A DNA stretch of 64,000 bases, from assembly GCF_030687295.1 (NCBI RefSeq), contig NZ_CP117425.1:5584001-5648000 (forward strand), read 5' to 3'. Source of the stretch: Pseudomonas beijingensis. Lineage in GTDB: Bacteria; Pseudomonadota; Gammaproteobacteria; Pseudomonadales; Pseudomonadaceae. The position numbers and the translations under genes are program-made. Of this stretch, positions 54,518 through 63,354 are shown piece after piece; the first letter of the stretch is position 1; each line of letters starts with the position of its first letter. Below the pieces are notes generated by a model. The model searched no databases. It was not told where the DNA came from and saw only the letters and a list, made by a program, of their open reading frames with translations.

Positions 54518-55792
54518 TTACTTGAGGGTGACGTCGAGCATCGGCGGGATGTAACCGTAGTCGTACTCGGCCACCACGAACGTCTGCTGCCCTTTGATTT
54601 TCATGCCCACCGTGGGTGCCTCGGTGCCACCCACACGAATCTGCGTGCCGGTTTCGTCGGTCGGTACGCTGTCGATGAAGGAGGTCACCAGGCCGTTTGG
54701 CATTACATAGTGCGAGTAGGTCTGGAATGGCTGGGAGGACGGGTTGCCCAGCACCAGGCCGGAACCGTTCAGCGGCACGTAAGGGCCGAAGAGCGAGTCC
54801 GCGACGAAACCGTACACCCCGTCCGGCCCGGTCACGCCGTCGGCGTAGGTGAAGGTATGGCTGATCGTGAACAGGTAGTACTTGCCATCCTGGAACACGA
54901 AATGCGGGCGCTCGGTCTGGTCGTTTACCCCGACGGCGGTCAGCAGTGGCGGCAACATTTCCCAGTCGTCACCGTCTGCGTCGCGGGCCACGGCGATGCC
55001 GACACAGGCGGTCTGGTAGCGCGAGTTGCCGACATCTTCATAACCTGGCGGCACGTCGCCGATTTCTGCCTCTCCCACTTTGTGCGAGCCGCGCTCGCCG
55101 GCCACGTTACCCTCGAACAGCATGTACAGCTTGCCGTCTTTCGGGTCGCGGAAAGGCCATGGGTCGCGGAAACCCCAGAACGCGTTTTGTGCTTCGGTCT
55201 GGTACATGTTGCCGTCGGCCTCGAACAGCGGCTTGACCTTCTCGAAGCCGACCATGCTGACACCGTGTTCAGTGGTCACCACCCGACCGCGCACCTTGAC
55301 GATGGTCGCGCCCGGGGTGACGGCGGTGTAATACAGGTCCACTTCACCTCGGTCGTTCAACAGGATCGGCGTACCGGCCCATTCGCGAGCGGTCGGCGAA
55401 ACGCCTTCGGCCATGACACGGCCACCGAATTCCCAGTTCTTGCCGGTACGAGAGAACCAGTAGTACATCTTTGCCCGACCGTGACGGTCGTTCCAATCGC
55501 GGAGGATGTCGTAGTTACCGTCCTCGTCGAGGTACTGCGGGTCGTTTGGATGACGATCGGCCGTCAGGGTGAAGATCACCGACCAGCCATCGACGGACGT
55601 CACGTTACCGTCCAAGTCGCGCAGGGGCATGGTGTCCCAGATAAACACGTCGTTGTTCAATACCGGGAAATCCGCGCGGACCAGCGGCTGAGTGGTGGTG
55701 GGGTCATCTGCCCGGACTTTCAGCGCGTCAGCGCGGGTCCAGAGGCTGGGTTGATGGGGGGTTGCACCGAATTTTTCAGTGGTGTTTTTCAT
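54518..55792 (-). CDS. Levansucrase (GH68)
   Basis: This enzyme transfers fructose from sucrose to levan. The 424-residue product has no N-terminal signal peptide, as in other Gram-negative levansucrases of Pseudomonas and Erwinia. The three catalytic residues are Asp53 (nucleophile, IWDTMPLRD), Asp210 (stabiliser, WGFRDPWPF) and Glu294 (acid/base, DQTERPHFV). Length and motifs are complete. It stands alone on the minus strand, with a LexA-box-like palindrome about 55-70 bases upstream of ATG 55792. No sucrose regulator is adjacent. Levan supports biofilm and plant-surface life. Confidence 0.95.
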   Translation of the reverse strand: MKNTTEKFGATPHQPSLWTRADALKVRADDPTTTQPLVRADFPVLNNDVFIWDTMPLRDLDGNVTSVDGWSVIFTLTADRHPNDPQYLDEDGNYDILRDWNDRHGRAKMYYWFSRTGKNWEFGGRVMAEGVSPTAREWAGTPILLNDRGEVDLYYTAVTPGATIVKVRGRVVTTEHGVSMVGFEKVKPLFEADGNMYQTEAQNAFWGFRDPWPFRDPKDGKLYMLFEGNVAGERGSHKVGEAEIGDVPPGYEDVGNSRYQTACVGIAVARDADGDDWEMLPPLLTAVGVNDQTERPHFVFQDGKYYLFTISHTFTYADGVTGPDGVYGFVADSLFGPYVPLNGSGLVLGNPSSQPFQTYSHYVMPNGLVTSFIDSVPTDETGTQIRVGGTEAPTVGMKIKGQQTFVVAEYDYGYIPPMLDVTLK

Positions 55793-55842
55793 AGGTTATT
55801 GCCTCGTCCATGAATGGATTCAAATAAATAGCGATCTAGAAA

Positions 55843-55862
55843 TACTGTATGTGCATACAGTG
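55843..55862. promoter_or_regulatory. LexA-box-like palindrome upstream of levansucrase
   Basis: TACTGTATGTGCATACAGTG at 55843-55862 contains CTGTAT-N4-ATACAG and is close to the E. coli consensus TACTGTATATATATACAGTA. It lies 51 bases before the levansucrase ATG. No SOS gene starts on the other side. A different dimeric regulator with the same half-sites is possible. Confidence 0.5.
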
Positions 55863-56240
55863 AAGCCACCTTATAGAGGCTCATGCATGCGGGTCAAGCA
55901 AAAAATGCATTTGTGCATATTTTGGTTTTTTGTCGTAGCTGATACGTTTCAGCTTCGGACGTTTTCAGAAGTTCGTTCCTTGGGAGATCGGCGACGTTGG
56001 CTGCACGCTCGGTGCAGTGAACGTTACGCAGTGAAAAGCGCGCGTAACGGGGCAACGGGCGGAAGCAGTGCATAGAGGGATCGGTCAACTGAGCCAGCGC
56101 GTTTTGCGCATAGGCCAATGCAAGGTGGGAGCCACACGGGGGTTTAGATTCGTCGCCGTCGGCGGCATGAAGGGAAGCGGGTCGTCGTGAGCAGTTTGCG
56201 AGGGGGTGAGTCAGCGGTTTTGATGTTGGCTGGTATAGCG

Positions 56241-56267
56241 CTATCGCGAGCGAGCTCGCTCCCACAG
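56241..56267. repeat. Single REP unit
   Basis: TATCGCGAGCGAGCTCGCTCC at 56241, unpaired. The 620-base gap from 55793 to 56413 otherwise holds only the LexA-like palindrome, a small ATGCATTTGTGCAT palindrome near 55903 and no convincing gene. Confidence 0.75.
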
Positions 56268-56413
56268 TGGGGGGTGCGGAATGTCTGTTGTGGCGGTGGT
56301 CAGTTGTTTTGATGGAGATGACTGCGAACGCTCAGTCACTCAATACCCGGGCAAGCGCGGCTCTGGCTTTCACATCCACTGCAGATTTTTCGGCGGGCGG
56401 GGTCAGGCTCGGT

Positions 56414-57406
56414 CTAGGCAGTCGCGCAAATAAAACTCCTGGCGCGACCGGCTTCAACACCCAACAAGCCTATTTCGGTTTCATCAATGGCTTGGAGTTG
56501 AACCAGGTTCATGCCTTCGCGCCGGTAAACTGCACTGTCCTCTGAATCCGCATGAACCACGTACCCCCCAGGCTTTACGCCTACACGAGTTTCATCGAGA
56601 GCAATACTGGCCGAGACCAGGATATGGAAATCCAGGACGTTGTTCTTATGCAAAACCGTCGCGCCAATGAAATGTTCTGCGCATATTTCCAAAGCCATCT
56701 GCAGCCCATGGACCGCTGGGGTTTCCCGATAGCTGCCCGGCATGAATATCTTGTTTTCCCAGAACTGCGCGTCATTCAGCTCTTCCAGCCCATCGTTTCC
56801 GATATTGGGGTAACGTTTATGCTGGTAAAAAACGTTTCCATTCCAAATGATGAAACCTGTGTTTCTAACGATTCCGTCGCCGGCTTTTGAACCTTCTGCG
56901 ATCCGCTCCTTCGTAGCCGTTGCATAATCGCCATAAACCCCTTTGTTCATGCGGTCCCACCCCGGGATTTCATTCACGACCGCATCCATTTCCACACCAT
57001 ATTTTGCCTTGTTGATATTTCTGGCCTGCCCCCACGATTTCAACTGCTGGGTTTCCCTTTTCCGCATCCTGGAGTCTGGGCGCTGCATTGACTTGAGCCA
57101 AAGCGTCGTGCCTGGGACGAATATCAGCCATGGATTTCTGTTTGAAATATCTGCCAATGTTGCCCGGATGATTTCTTTTTCTTCCTCCGAAATAAACGAG
57201 GTAGGCATTTCCTTGGAGAAAAGATACTCGGGGGCGACGACAAGGCAATAATTCAGCTTATGTTGATCGACATGTTTGGCGAAGGCAGTTCTCGCCATGT
57301 ACAGCAAAGCCCCGATTCTAAGCTGTATGCAGAGAAGACTGTTCTCGACAGGGATTCTTAATCTGCGTGTATCGAATTCCCAAACCACCACCAGTAAGTT
57401 CGGCAT
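56414..57406 (-). CDS. Nitrilase-superfamily (carbon-nitrogen hydrolase)-like protein
   Basis: This 330-residue protein looks like a divergent nitrilase-fold hydrolase. Glu60 in LVVAPEYLF, Lys197 in VFYQHKRYP and Cys242 in MALEICAEHF would be the Glu-Lys-Cys triad, in the right order, and IFVPGTTLW is the usual strand after the first helix. Spacing between the residues is longer than in common amidases. No signal peptide is present. ATG 57406 has GGAGGAAAGG just upstream. It is alone between levansucrase and the aldehyde dehydrogenase and is lower in G+C, so probably acquired. The substrate is unknown. Confidence 0.65.
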   Translation of the reverse strand: MPNLLVVVWEFDTRRLRIPVENSLLCIQLRIGALLYMARTAFAKHVDQHKLNYCLVVAPEYLFSKEMPTSFISEEEKEIIRATLADISNRNPWLIFVPGTTLWLKSMQRPDSRMRKRETQQLKSWGQARNINKAKYGVEMDAVVNEIPGWDRMNKGVYGDYATATKERIAEGSKAGDGIVRNTGFIIWNGNVFYQHKRYPNIGNDGLEELNDAQFWENKIFMPGSYRETPAVHGLQMALEICAEHFIGATVLHKNNVLDFHILVSASIALDETRVGVKPGGYVVHADSEDSAVYRREGMNLVQLQAIDETEIGLLGVEAGRARSFICATA

Positions 57407-57632
57407 CCTTTCCTCCCGCCTGGCTGCTGAGCGGTGCCGCAAGCCGGGTTGGCCGCATTCGTGTGAGAAGGCACTTGGCGCATATTCCAGGAAAATTCAG
57501 CTTAGATGAGCCTGGACAATTTGGCCGACAGCCCCTGAAAAATATTTGTGAAGCGCAAGAATCGAGGCTCTTTTGGATGCCGAAAAAAATCGGGTAGGTG
57601 ACCAACCTGCCCGATGCCAACGACCTGACCCA

Positions 57633-59045
57633 TCAACCCAACGTATTCAGGCACACCACCTTCGGCTGGGTCATTTCCTCATAGGCAAACCGCACCCCTT
57701 CCCTGCCCAAACTGCCGTATTTGGAACCACCGAACGGCATCGCATCAAACCGGAAGTCCGACGAGTCATTGATCATCACGCCTCCCGCTTCAATTCGCCG
57801 CGCAGCGCTCATCGCGGTGTTGAGGTCGTTGGTGAAAATCCCGGCGTGAAGCGCGTATTCAGGTTCGTTCGCCAACGCGATAGCTTCATCAAACGTCTCG
57901 AACGGCTGCAACACCACCACCGGGGCGAAGGCTTCATTGCGCCAGAGTCGGCTGGAATGATCGACGTTTTCCAGGACGGTGGCGGCGTAGCAGGTGCCTT
58001 GGCGGCGGTGGCCGCAGAGTAAGGTGGCGCCTTGTTGCAGGGCTTCGTTGACCACCTGTTCGGCGTGTTGCGCGGCTTGTTGGGTGATCATTGGGCCGAT
58101 GTCGGTGCCTGCGAGCAGTGGGTTGCCGACCACCAGGGCTTGGGCCTGGTTGACGAAGCGTTCGCGGAAGGCGGCGTAGATGGGTGCGTGGATGAGCAGG
58201 CGTTGGGTGCCGATGCAGTTTTGCCCGGCGGCCCAGAAGGCGCCGGAGATGCAGCTGTCGACGGCGGCGTCGAGGTTGCAGTCGGCCATGACGATGACCG
58301 GGGCGTTGCCGCCGAGGTCCATGGCGAGTTTTTTCAGGCCGGCGCTGCGGGCGATTTGTTCGCCGGTGACGAAGCCGCCGGTGAAGGAGATCATTCGTAC
58401 GTCGCGGGCGGCGACCAGGGCTTTGCCCAGTTCGGCGCCGCCGGTGGCGACGGTGACCACGGTTTCAGGCAGGCCGGCGGCGACCAGGTAGGAGACCAGT
58501 TTTAGGGCCGACAACGGTGCCAGTTCGGACGGTTTGAGGATCACCGCGTTGCCGCCGGCGATGGCCGGGCCGAGTTTGTGGGCGACCAGGTTCAGCGGGT
58601 CGTTGTAGGGGGTGATGGCGACGATCAGGCCCAGGGGTTCGCGGGTGAACCAGCCTTGGCGCGATTCGGCGCCTTCGTAGGCGTCGAACGGCACGATTTC
58701 GCCGGCGTTGCGTTTGGCTTCTTCGGCGGAGAGCTTGAGGGTGTTGATGCAGCGTTTGACTTCTTTTTCCGCCTGTTTGAGGGTCTTGCCGGCTTCGTCG
58801 ACGATCAGCCGGGCGAAGGCTTTGGCGTCGCGTTCGATGTTCAGTGCCGCTTGCTCGAGGATGCTTGCGCGGCGATGACGCGGGAGTGCGGCGCAGGCGC
58901 GAGCGCCGCTGCGTCCGGTCTCGAGCAGGTGTGGGACTTCTGAGGCGCACACGTCGGCGACGGTGCCGACGATGCTGCCGTCAAACGGGTTGAGGACTTC
59001 GATGTGCGGTTCGACGACCGCCAGGGCCAAGCGCGATACGTTCAC
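57633..59045 (-). CDS. Aldehyde dehydrogenase, coupled to homoserine dehydrogenase
   Basis: This 470-residue NAD(P)-dependent aldehyde dehydrogenase has the catalytic Cys277 in [11 protein letters not shown], Asn148 in ITPYNDPLN and Lys171 in [13 protein letters not shown]. The usual general-base glutamate is replaced by Asp243 ([12 protein letters not shown]). The GTG start at 59045 overlaps the homoserine dehydrogenase stop (GTGA). Its partner suggests aspartate semialdehyde as substrate, giving aspartate; that is inference. Its 3' end is repeated in miniature at 51334. Confidence 0.9.
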   Translation of the reverse strand: MNVSRLALAVVEPHIEVLNPFDGSIVGTVADVCASEVPHLLETGRSGARACAALPRHRRASILEQAALNIERDAKAFARLIVDEAGKTLKQAEKEVKRCINTLKLSAEEAKRNAGEIVPFDAYEGAESRQGWFTREPLGLIVAITPYNDPLNLVAHKLGPAIAGGNAVILKPSELAPLSALKLVSYLVAAGLPETVVTVATGGAELGKALVAARDVRMISFTGGFVTGEQIARSAGLKKLAMDLGGNAPVIVMADCNLDAAVDSCISGAFWAAGQNCIGTQRLLIHAPIYAAFRERFVNQAQALVVGNPLLAGTDIGPMITQQAAQHAEQVVNEALQQGATLLCGHRRQGTCYAATVLENVDHSSRLWRNEAFAPVVVLQPFETFDEAIALANEPEYALHAGIFTNDLNTAMSAARRIEAGGVMINDSSDFRFDAMPFGGSKYGSLGREGVRFAYEEMTQPKVVCLNTLG

Positions 59046-60100
59046 AGGTTGTGCTCCTGTTTGCGGGTTGCCGATTGGTGGATGTGGATGATGTCCGATA
59101 GCAGCGCGAAGGCGGTTTCGATGCGGCCTGCGCCCGGACCGGAAACGGTGACGGCGCCGAGCAGTTCGCTGGTGAACGATACGGCGTTGGTGGCGCCGCT
59201 GATGCTGGCCAGTGGGTGGTCGTTATTCAGCAGGCGCGGTTCGACGCTGGCACTGATGGAGCCATCGGAATTGCGGGTGGCGGCGCCGATGAGTTTCCAG
59301 CGTGCGCCGTTTTGTCGGGCTTTTTCGATGTCGTCGAGGCTGAGGGCGGAGATGCCGCGGCAGGTGACGTCGCTGACCGTGAGTTTGGCGTCGAGCAGTT
59401 CGTTGGCGAGGATCACCACTTTCAGGCGCACGTCGTGGCCTTCGACGTCTGCCGTTGGGTCGGCTTCGGCGTAGCCCAGGGCTTGGGCCTGGCTGACGGC
59501 TTCGGCGAATCCGAGGCCGCCTTCCATGGAGGTCAGGACGAAGTTGGAGGTGCCGTTGAGGATGCCTTCGAAACCGCTGATCGAGCTGCCGGCCAGGGAT
59601 TGTTTGGCGAGGCGAATGACCGGGGTGCCGCTCATCACTGAGCCTTCGTATTCGAAGGCGACGTTGTTGCGCTGGGCCAGGGCTTTGAGTTCGGCGCCGT
59701 GCAGGGCGATGGGGCCTTTGTTGGTGGTGACCACGTGTTTGCCGCGCTCCAGGGCCCAGCGGCAGAACGAGGTGGCGGGCTCGCCGTCCACCGGGTTGGT
59801 GAAGGTGGCTTCGGCGATGATGTCGGCGCCGCAGTCTTTGATCACGGCTTCGTTGAGGGCGTCGACGGTGCCGCCGGGGAGTTGGGCCATGGCGCCTTTG
59901 GTGGTGGGCAGTTTGGCCAGTGAGGCGGCGTCGAGGCCGTGGCGGTCCATCACCGAACCGAGGAACAGGTCGGTGACACCGACGATTTTCAGGGTGAAGC
60001 CGAGGTCGGTTTTCCAGCTTTCGTTACGCTCGGCGATGAGCTGAGCCAATGCCCGGTTTACACCGCCAAAGCCGACCAGTGCGAGTTTGTATTCAGTCAT
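59042..60100 (-). CDS. Homoserine dehydrogenase (short form)
   Basis: This 352-residue NAD(P)-dependent enzyme interconverts homoserine and aspartate semialdehyde. The Rossmann motif [14 protein letters not shown], the catalytic region [41 protein letters not shown] and [17 protein letters not shown] are all seen. It ends without the ACT regulatory domain of the housekeeping enzyme, so feedback control by threonine is not expected. ATG 60100 is the family start; the frame continues upstream only into REP sequence. It is coupled to the aldehyde dehydrogenase downstream. Confidence 0.92.
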   Translation of the reverse strand: MTEYKLALVGFGGVNRALAQLIAERNESWKTDLGFTLKIVGVTDLFLGSVMDRHGLDAASLAKLPTTKGAMAQLPGGTVDALNEAVIKDCGADIIAEATFTNPVDGEPATSFCRWALERGKHVVTTNKGPIALHGAELKALAQRNNVAFEYEGSVMSGTPVIRLAKQSLAGSSISGFEGILNGTSNFVLTSMEGGLGFAEAVSQAQALGYAEADPTADVEGHDVRLKVVILANELLDAKLTVSDVTCRGISALSLDDIEKARQNGARWKLIGAATRNSDGSISASVEPRLLNNDHPLASISGATNAVSFTSELLGAVTVSGPGAGRIETAFALLSDIIHIHQSATRKQEHNL

Positions 60101-60249
60101 TTTTGTTATGTCCTTGATCCGGGTGATGAGGTTGTTGGGATCTAGGTTAGGGGGGTGGGCTGGGCAGTGAAATATGGCAATTTGCTCTATTTTTTGGGCG
60201 TTTTGACCAGGGGGCGGGCAAAGCGGTAGGTGTGGAAAAAAGCTGATAG

Positions 60250-61465
60250 GGGGTGGCTTTGTGGCGAGGGGATTTATCCCCGCTGGGCTGCGAAGCAGAC
60301 CCGGAATCATCCAGCGCGGTGGGTCAGGTTGATTGAGGTCAACCTGGTTAGGGCTGCTGCGCAACCCAGCGGGAGCAAGCTCCCTCGCCACGGGTTTGGA
60401 GTGGCTGCGGCATCTGCGGACAGCATCAGCATGCTGGGCCTCACTGATCGGACACAGATCCCTGTGGGAGCGAGCTTGCTCGCGATGGGGCCAGGTCAGG
60501 CACATCGATGGTGGCTGGTGTACCGCTATCGCGAGCAAGCTCGCTCCCACAGGTATTTTTCAGTGTTTGGGCCATTGGTGTTAGGGCATGCATCTGCTTG
60601 GCTGACACACCGCCGGCCGCTTTTGTGGCGAGGGAGCTTGCTCCCGTTGGGCTGCGCAGCGGCCCCAAATCATGCAGCGCGGTGGGTCAGGTTGATTGAG
60701 GTCAACCTGGTTAGGGCTGCTGCGCAGCCCAGCGGGAGCAAGCTCCCTCGCCACGGGTTTGGAGTGGCTGCGGCATCTGCGGACAGCATCAGCATGCTGG
60801 ACTCACTGATCGGACACAGATCCCTGTGGGAGCGAGCTTGCTCGCGATGGGGCCAGGTCAGGCACATCGATGGTGGCTGGTGTACCGCTATCGCGAGCAA
60901 GCTCGCTCCCACAAGGATTTTTCAGTGTTAGGGCATGCATCTGCTTGGCTGACACACCGCCGGCCGCTTTTGTGGCGAGGGAGCTTGCTCCCGTTGGGCT
61001 GCGCAGCGGCCCCAAATCATGCAGCGCGGTGGGTCAGGTTGATTGAGGTCAACCTGGTTGGGGCTGCTGCGCAGCCCAGCGGGAGCAAGCTCCCTCGCCA
61101 CGGGTTTGGAGTGGCTGCGGCATCTGCGGACAGCATCAGCATGCTGGGACTCACTGATCGGACACAGATCCCTGTGGGAGCGAGCTTGCTCGCGATGGGG
61201 CCAGGTCAGGCACATCGATGGTGGCTGGTGTACCGCTATCGCGAGCAAGCTCGCTCCCACAGGTATTTTCAGTGTTTGGGCCATTGGTGTTAGGCATGCA
61301 TCTGCTTGGCTGACACACCGCCGGCCGCGTTTGTGGCGAGGGAGCTTGCTCCTGTTGGGCTGCGCAGCGGCCCCAAATCATGCAGCGCGGTGGGTCAGGT
61401 TGATTGAGGTCAACCTGGTTGGGGCTGCTGCGCAGCCCAGCGGGAGCAAGCTCCCTCGCCACACA
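60250..61465. repeat. Four-copy tandem super-repeat of paired REPINs (~350-bp unit)
   Basis: The block beginning TTTGTGGCGAGGG recurs at about 60258, 60622, 60969 and 61330, so the period is 347-364 bases. Each full unit holds a GTGGCGAGG-family pair around GGTCAGGTTGATTGAGGTCA, then GGAGTGGCTGCGGCATCTGC. A GTGGGAGC-family pair and a spacer ending GACACACCGCCGGCCGC complete it. The last unit is cut at 61465, after its first pair. The middle copies differ by a few bases and small indels (for example loss of 14 bases near 60928). It fills the whole space between homoserine dehydrogenase and the Lrp gene. Confidence 0.92.
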
Positions 61466-61509
61466 AGCTCCTTCTCCACAAGGGGTCTCTATTTGGACGG
61501 ATAGCGTGC

Positions 61510-61947
61510 CTAGACCACCGACGACAACACAAACGACGTCACGGTGTTCTCCACCCCGGGCAACGCGGAGATCTCTTTCCACACCTTATGCACCCGCTCC
61601 GGGTTCGCCGCGCCGACCCGCAACATCAAATCAAACTCGCCACTCATCACATCGCACTGCAGCACTTCCGGCATCGCCTGCAACGCTTGCAACACCTCGG
61701 CACCGCGCATGCGGTCGTAGCGGTAGACGAAGATCACGGCGTTGATGCTCGACGACGCTTGCGCACCCTCCCCGGTGCGCACCGTATAACCCTGGATCGC
61801 GCCGTCGCGTTCGAGGCGTTCGATGCGTTGGCGCACGGCGTTGCGCGAGAGGTTGACCTTGGCCGCCAGTTCGGCGTGGGCGGCGCGGGCGTTGAGGCGC
61901 AGTTCGGCGATGATGCGTTCGTCGAGGGGGTCGAGAATTCGCTTCAT
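61510..61947 (-). CDS. Lrp/AsnC-family transcriptional regulator
   Basis: This 145-residue regulator has an N-terminal winged helix (DPLDERIIAELRLNARAAHAELAAKVNLSRNAVRQRIERLERDG) and a C-terminal RAM effector domain (about 65-140). Lrp-type proteins respond to amino acids, consistent with the homoserine/threonine-like enzymes around it. It follows the threonine-synthase-like gene by 11 bases on the same strand and is probably co-transcribed with it. Confidence 0.93.
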   Translation of the reverse strand: MKRILDPLDERIIAELRLNARAAHAELAAKVNLSRNAVRQRIERLERDGAIQGYTVRTGEGAQASSSINAVIFVYRYDRMRGAEVLQALQAMPEVLQCDVMSGEFDLMLRVGAANPERVHKVWKEISALPGVENTVTSFVLSSVV

Positions 61948-61958
61948 GGGGCATCCGG

Positions 61959-63323
61959 TTATAGGGCGCCGAGCAGTTGATGGAGAGCACCGAGATCGTC
62001 CGGCCGGATGCGATGAATCTGCGCCGGGCCATGCTCGGAAGTCGAACGCTGTTGTGCCGTAATGTTGATTCCAAGCTCACCGAGCAGCACCGCCGATTTG
62101 ACCGGTGAGATCTCGCCCAAGGTCACCATCGGCGCCACTAGACTGCGCCGGTACAAGCGCGCCGCGAGCACGCCGGTGGCGGTGTGTGGATCGATAACAT
62201 AACCGGTGTCGCGATGCAGCGAGGTGATTTCTTCCAGCGTCTGTTCATCACTGACCGCGTACGAGTCGATGATCATCCGCGCCTGCAACCAGAACTCGTT
62301 GGCGATGGTCATTTCGCCTTGGGTTTCGAAGGTGTGCATCAGCGCGCTGACCGCTTGATCATCGTGGCCGTAGAGCTCCCAGAGAAACCGCTCCAGGTTG
62401 GAAAAAATCGACAAATCCATGGCCGGCGACAGGGTCTTGCTGGCGCGCAATCGCGAGTAGTGGTTCTTCAAAAAGAACTGATGCAACGCGTCATTCTGGT
62501 TGGTCGCAACAATCATCTGCGTGATCGGCAAGCCCATCTTCTGCGCGATGTAGCCGGCATAGACTTCAGCAAAACTCGCCGCCGGCACGCTGAAGCCGAT
62601 GGGCCGCTGGCCGCCGCCCAGCTGCAAAACAGCGTGAAAATAAAACACCAACTGCGCCATGACACTGACCCAGTTGCTGGAGTTGAAACTGATCGCCTCG
62701 TGCTGGCGGAACAGTTGAGTGACCAAGGTCTGGCATTCATCGAAACTGCCATCGACGGCCACTTGATGCACCCGCGGATGTGCCGTCGCTTGCAGGTCTT
62801 GAAGCTGGTCTTGCGGTACGCCGGTCTCGGGATAAATCACCACCACGTCGGTCTCGTCGCAGTGCTTGAAGGCCTCGATGGCGGCCAGGCCGGTGTCGCC
62901 GTTGGTGACGCCAATCACCACGGCGCGACGCCCGCGTTTACGCAGGAAGTACTGCACCAGCCGCGCCTGCAATTGCGCGGCAAAATCCTTCGAGGAACGG
63001 GTCGGCCCATGGAACAATTCCAGGACCCACTCGTTGCGATCCACCTGATGCAACGGCGCCAGGGAGCGATGGCTGAACTGGCTGCCGGCTTCCTTGAGCA
63101 CACGTTTGAAGTCAGCCTCGGGGATCGCCTCGCCCACGAATGGACGCATCACTCGATAGGCCAGTTCGTCATAGGCCAAGGTGGACCAGTTGGCGATGTC
63201 CTGGGGTTCGAATTGCGGCAGTTCGACGGGAACGAACAGCCCGCCGTCCTCGGCGATGGCCGACAGCACGACGCGTTCGAAGTCGACCTGCACGGTTGAA
63301 TTTCGGGTACTCACATAGCGCAT
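61959..63323 (-). CDS. Threonine-synthase-like PLP enzyme (divergent ThrC paralogue)
   Basis: This 454-residue fold-type II PLP enzyme is built like ThrC: MRYVSTRN start, the PLP lysine Lys112 in GPTRSSKDFAAQL, TNGDTGLAAIEAF and FNSSNWVSVMAQLVFYF. Two features differ from housekeeping ThrC: the LAFKD motif reads RSSKD, and the glycine-rich loop TGNFGD that holds the PLP phosphate reads AASFAE (about 248-253). It may therefore act on another substrate, or be inactive in threonine synthesis. Its neighbours are an Lrp regulator and, past the REP array, homoserine dehydrogenase. Confidence 0.87.
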   Translation of the reverse strand: MRYVSTRNSTVQVDFERVVLSAIAEDGGLFVPVELPQFEPQDIANWSTLAYDELAYRVMRPFVGEAIPEADFKRVLKEAGSQFSHRSLAPLHQVDRNEWVLELFHGPTRSSKDFAAQLQARLVQYFLRKRGRRAVVIGVTNGDTGLAAIEAFKHCDETDVVVIYPETGVPQDQLQDLQATAHPRVHQVAVDGSFDECQTLVTQLFRQHEAISFNSSNWVSVMAQLVFYFHAVLQLGGGQRPIGFSVPAASFAEVYAGYIAQKMGLPITQMIVATNQNDALHQFFLKNHYSRLRASKTLSPAMDLSIFSNLERFLWELYGHDDQAVSALMHTFETQGEMTIANEFWLQARMIIDSYAVSDEQTLEEITSLHRDTGYVIDPHTATGVLAARLYRRSLVAPMVTLGEISPVKSAVLLGELGINITAQQRSTSEHGPAQIHRIRPDDLGALHQLLGAL

Positions 63324-63354
63324 GGTCAGCTCCGGATATTCTTCTGAAAACGGT

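Noticed and set aside
55894..56265. 123-residue frame upstream of levansucrase
   Set aside because: Starts in a REP unit, has no ribosome-binding site and no recognisable family features.
60101..60550. N-terminal extension of homoserine dehydrogenase into upstream sequence
   Set aside because: The extension is translated REP sequence; family start and homology begin at 60100.
60250..61465. Regular repeats resembling a CRISPR array
   Set aside because: Units are ~350 bp with internal palindromic REP pairs and near-identical spacers; no cas genes are nearby.
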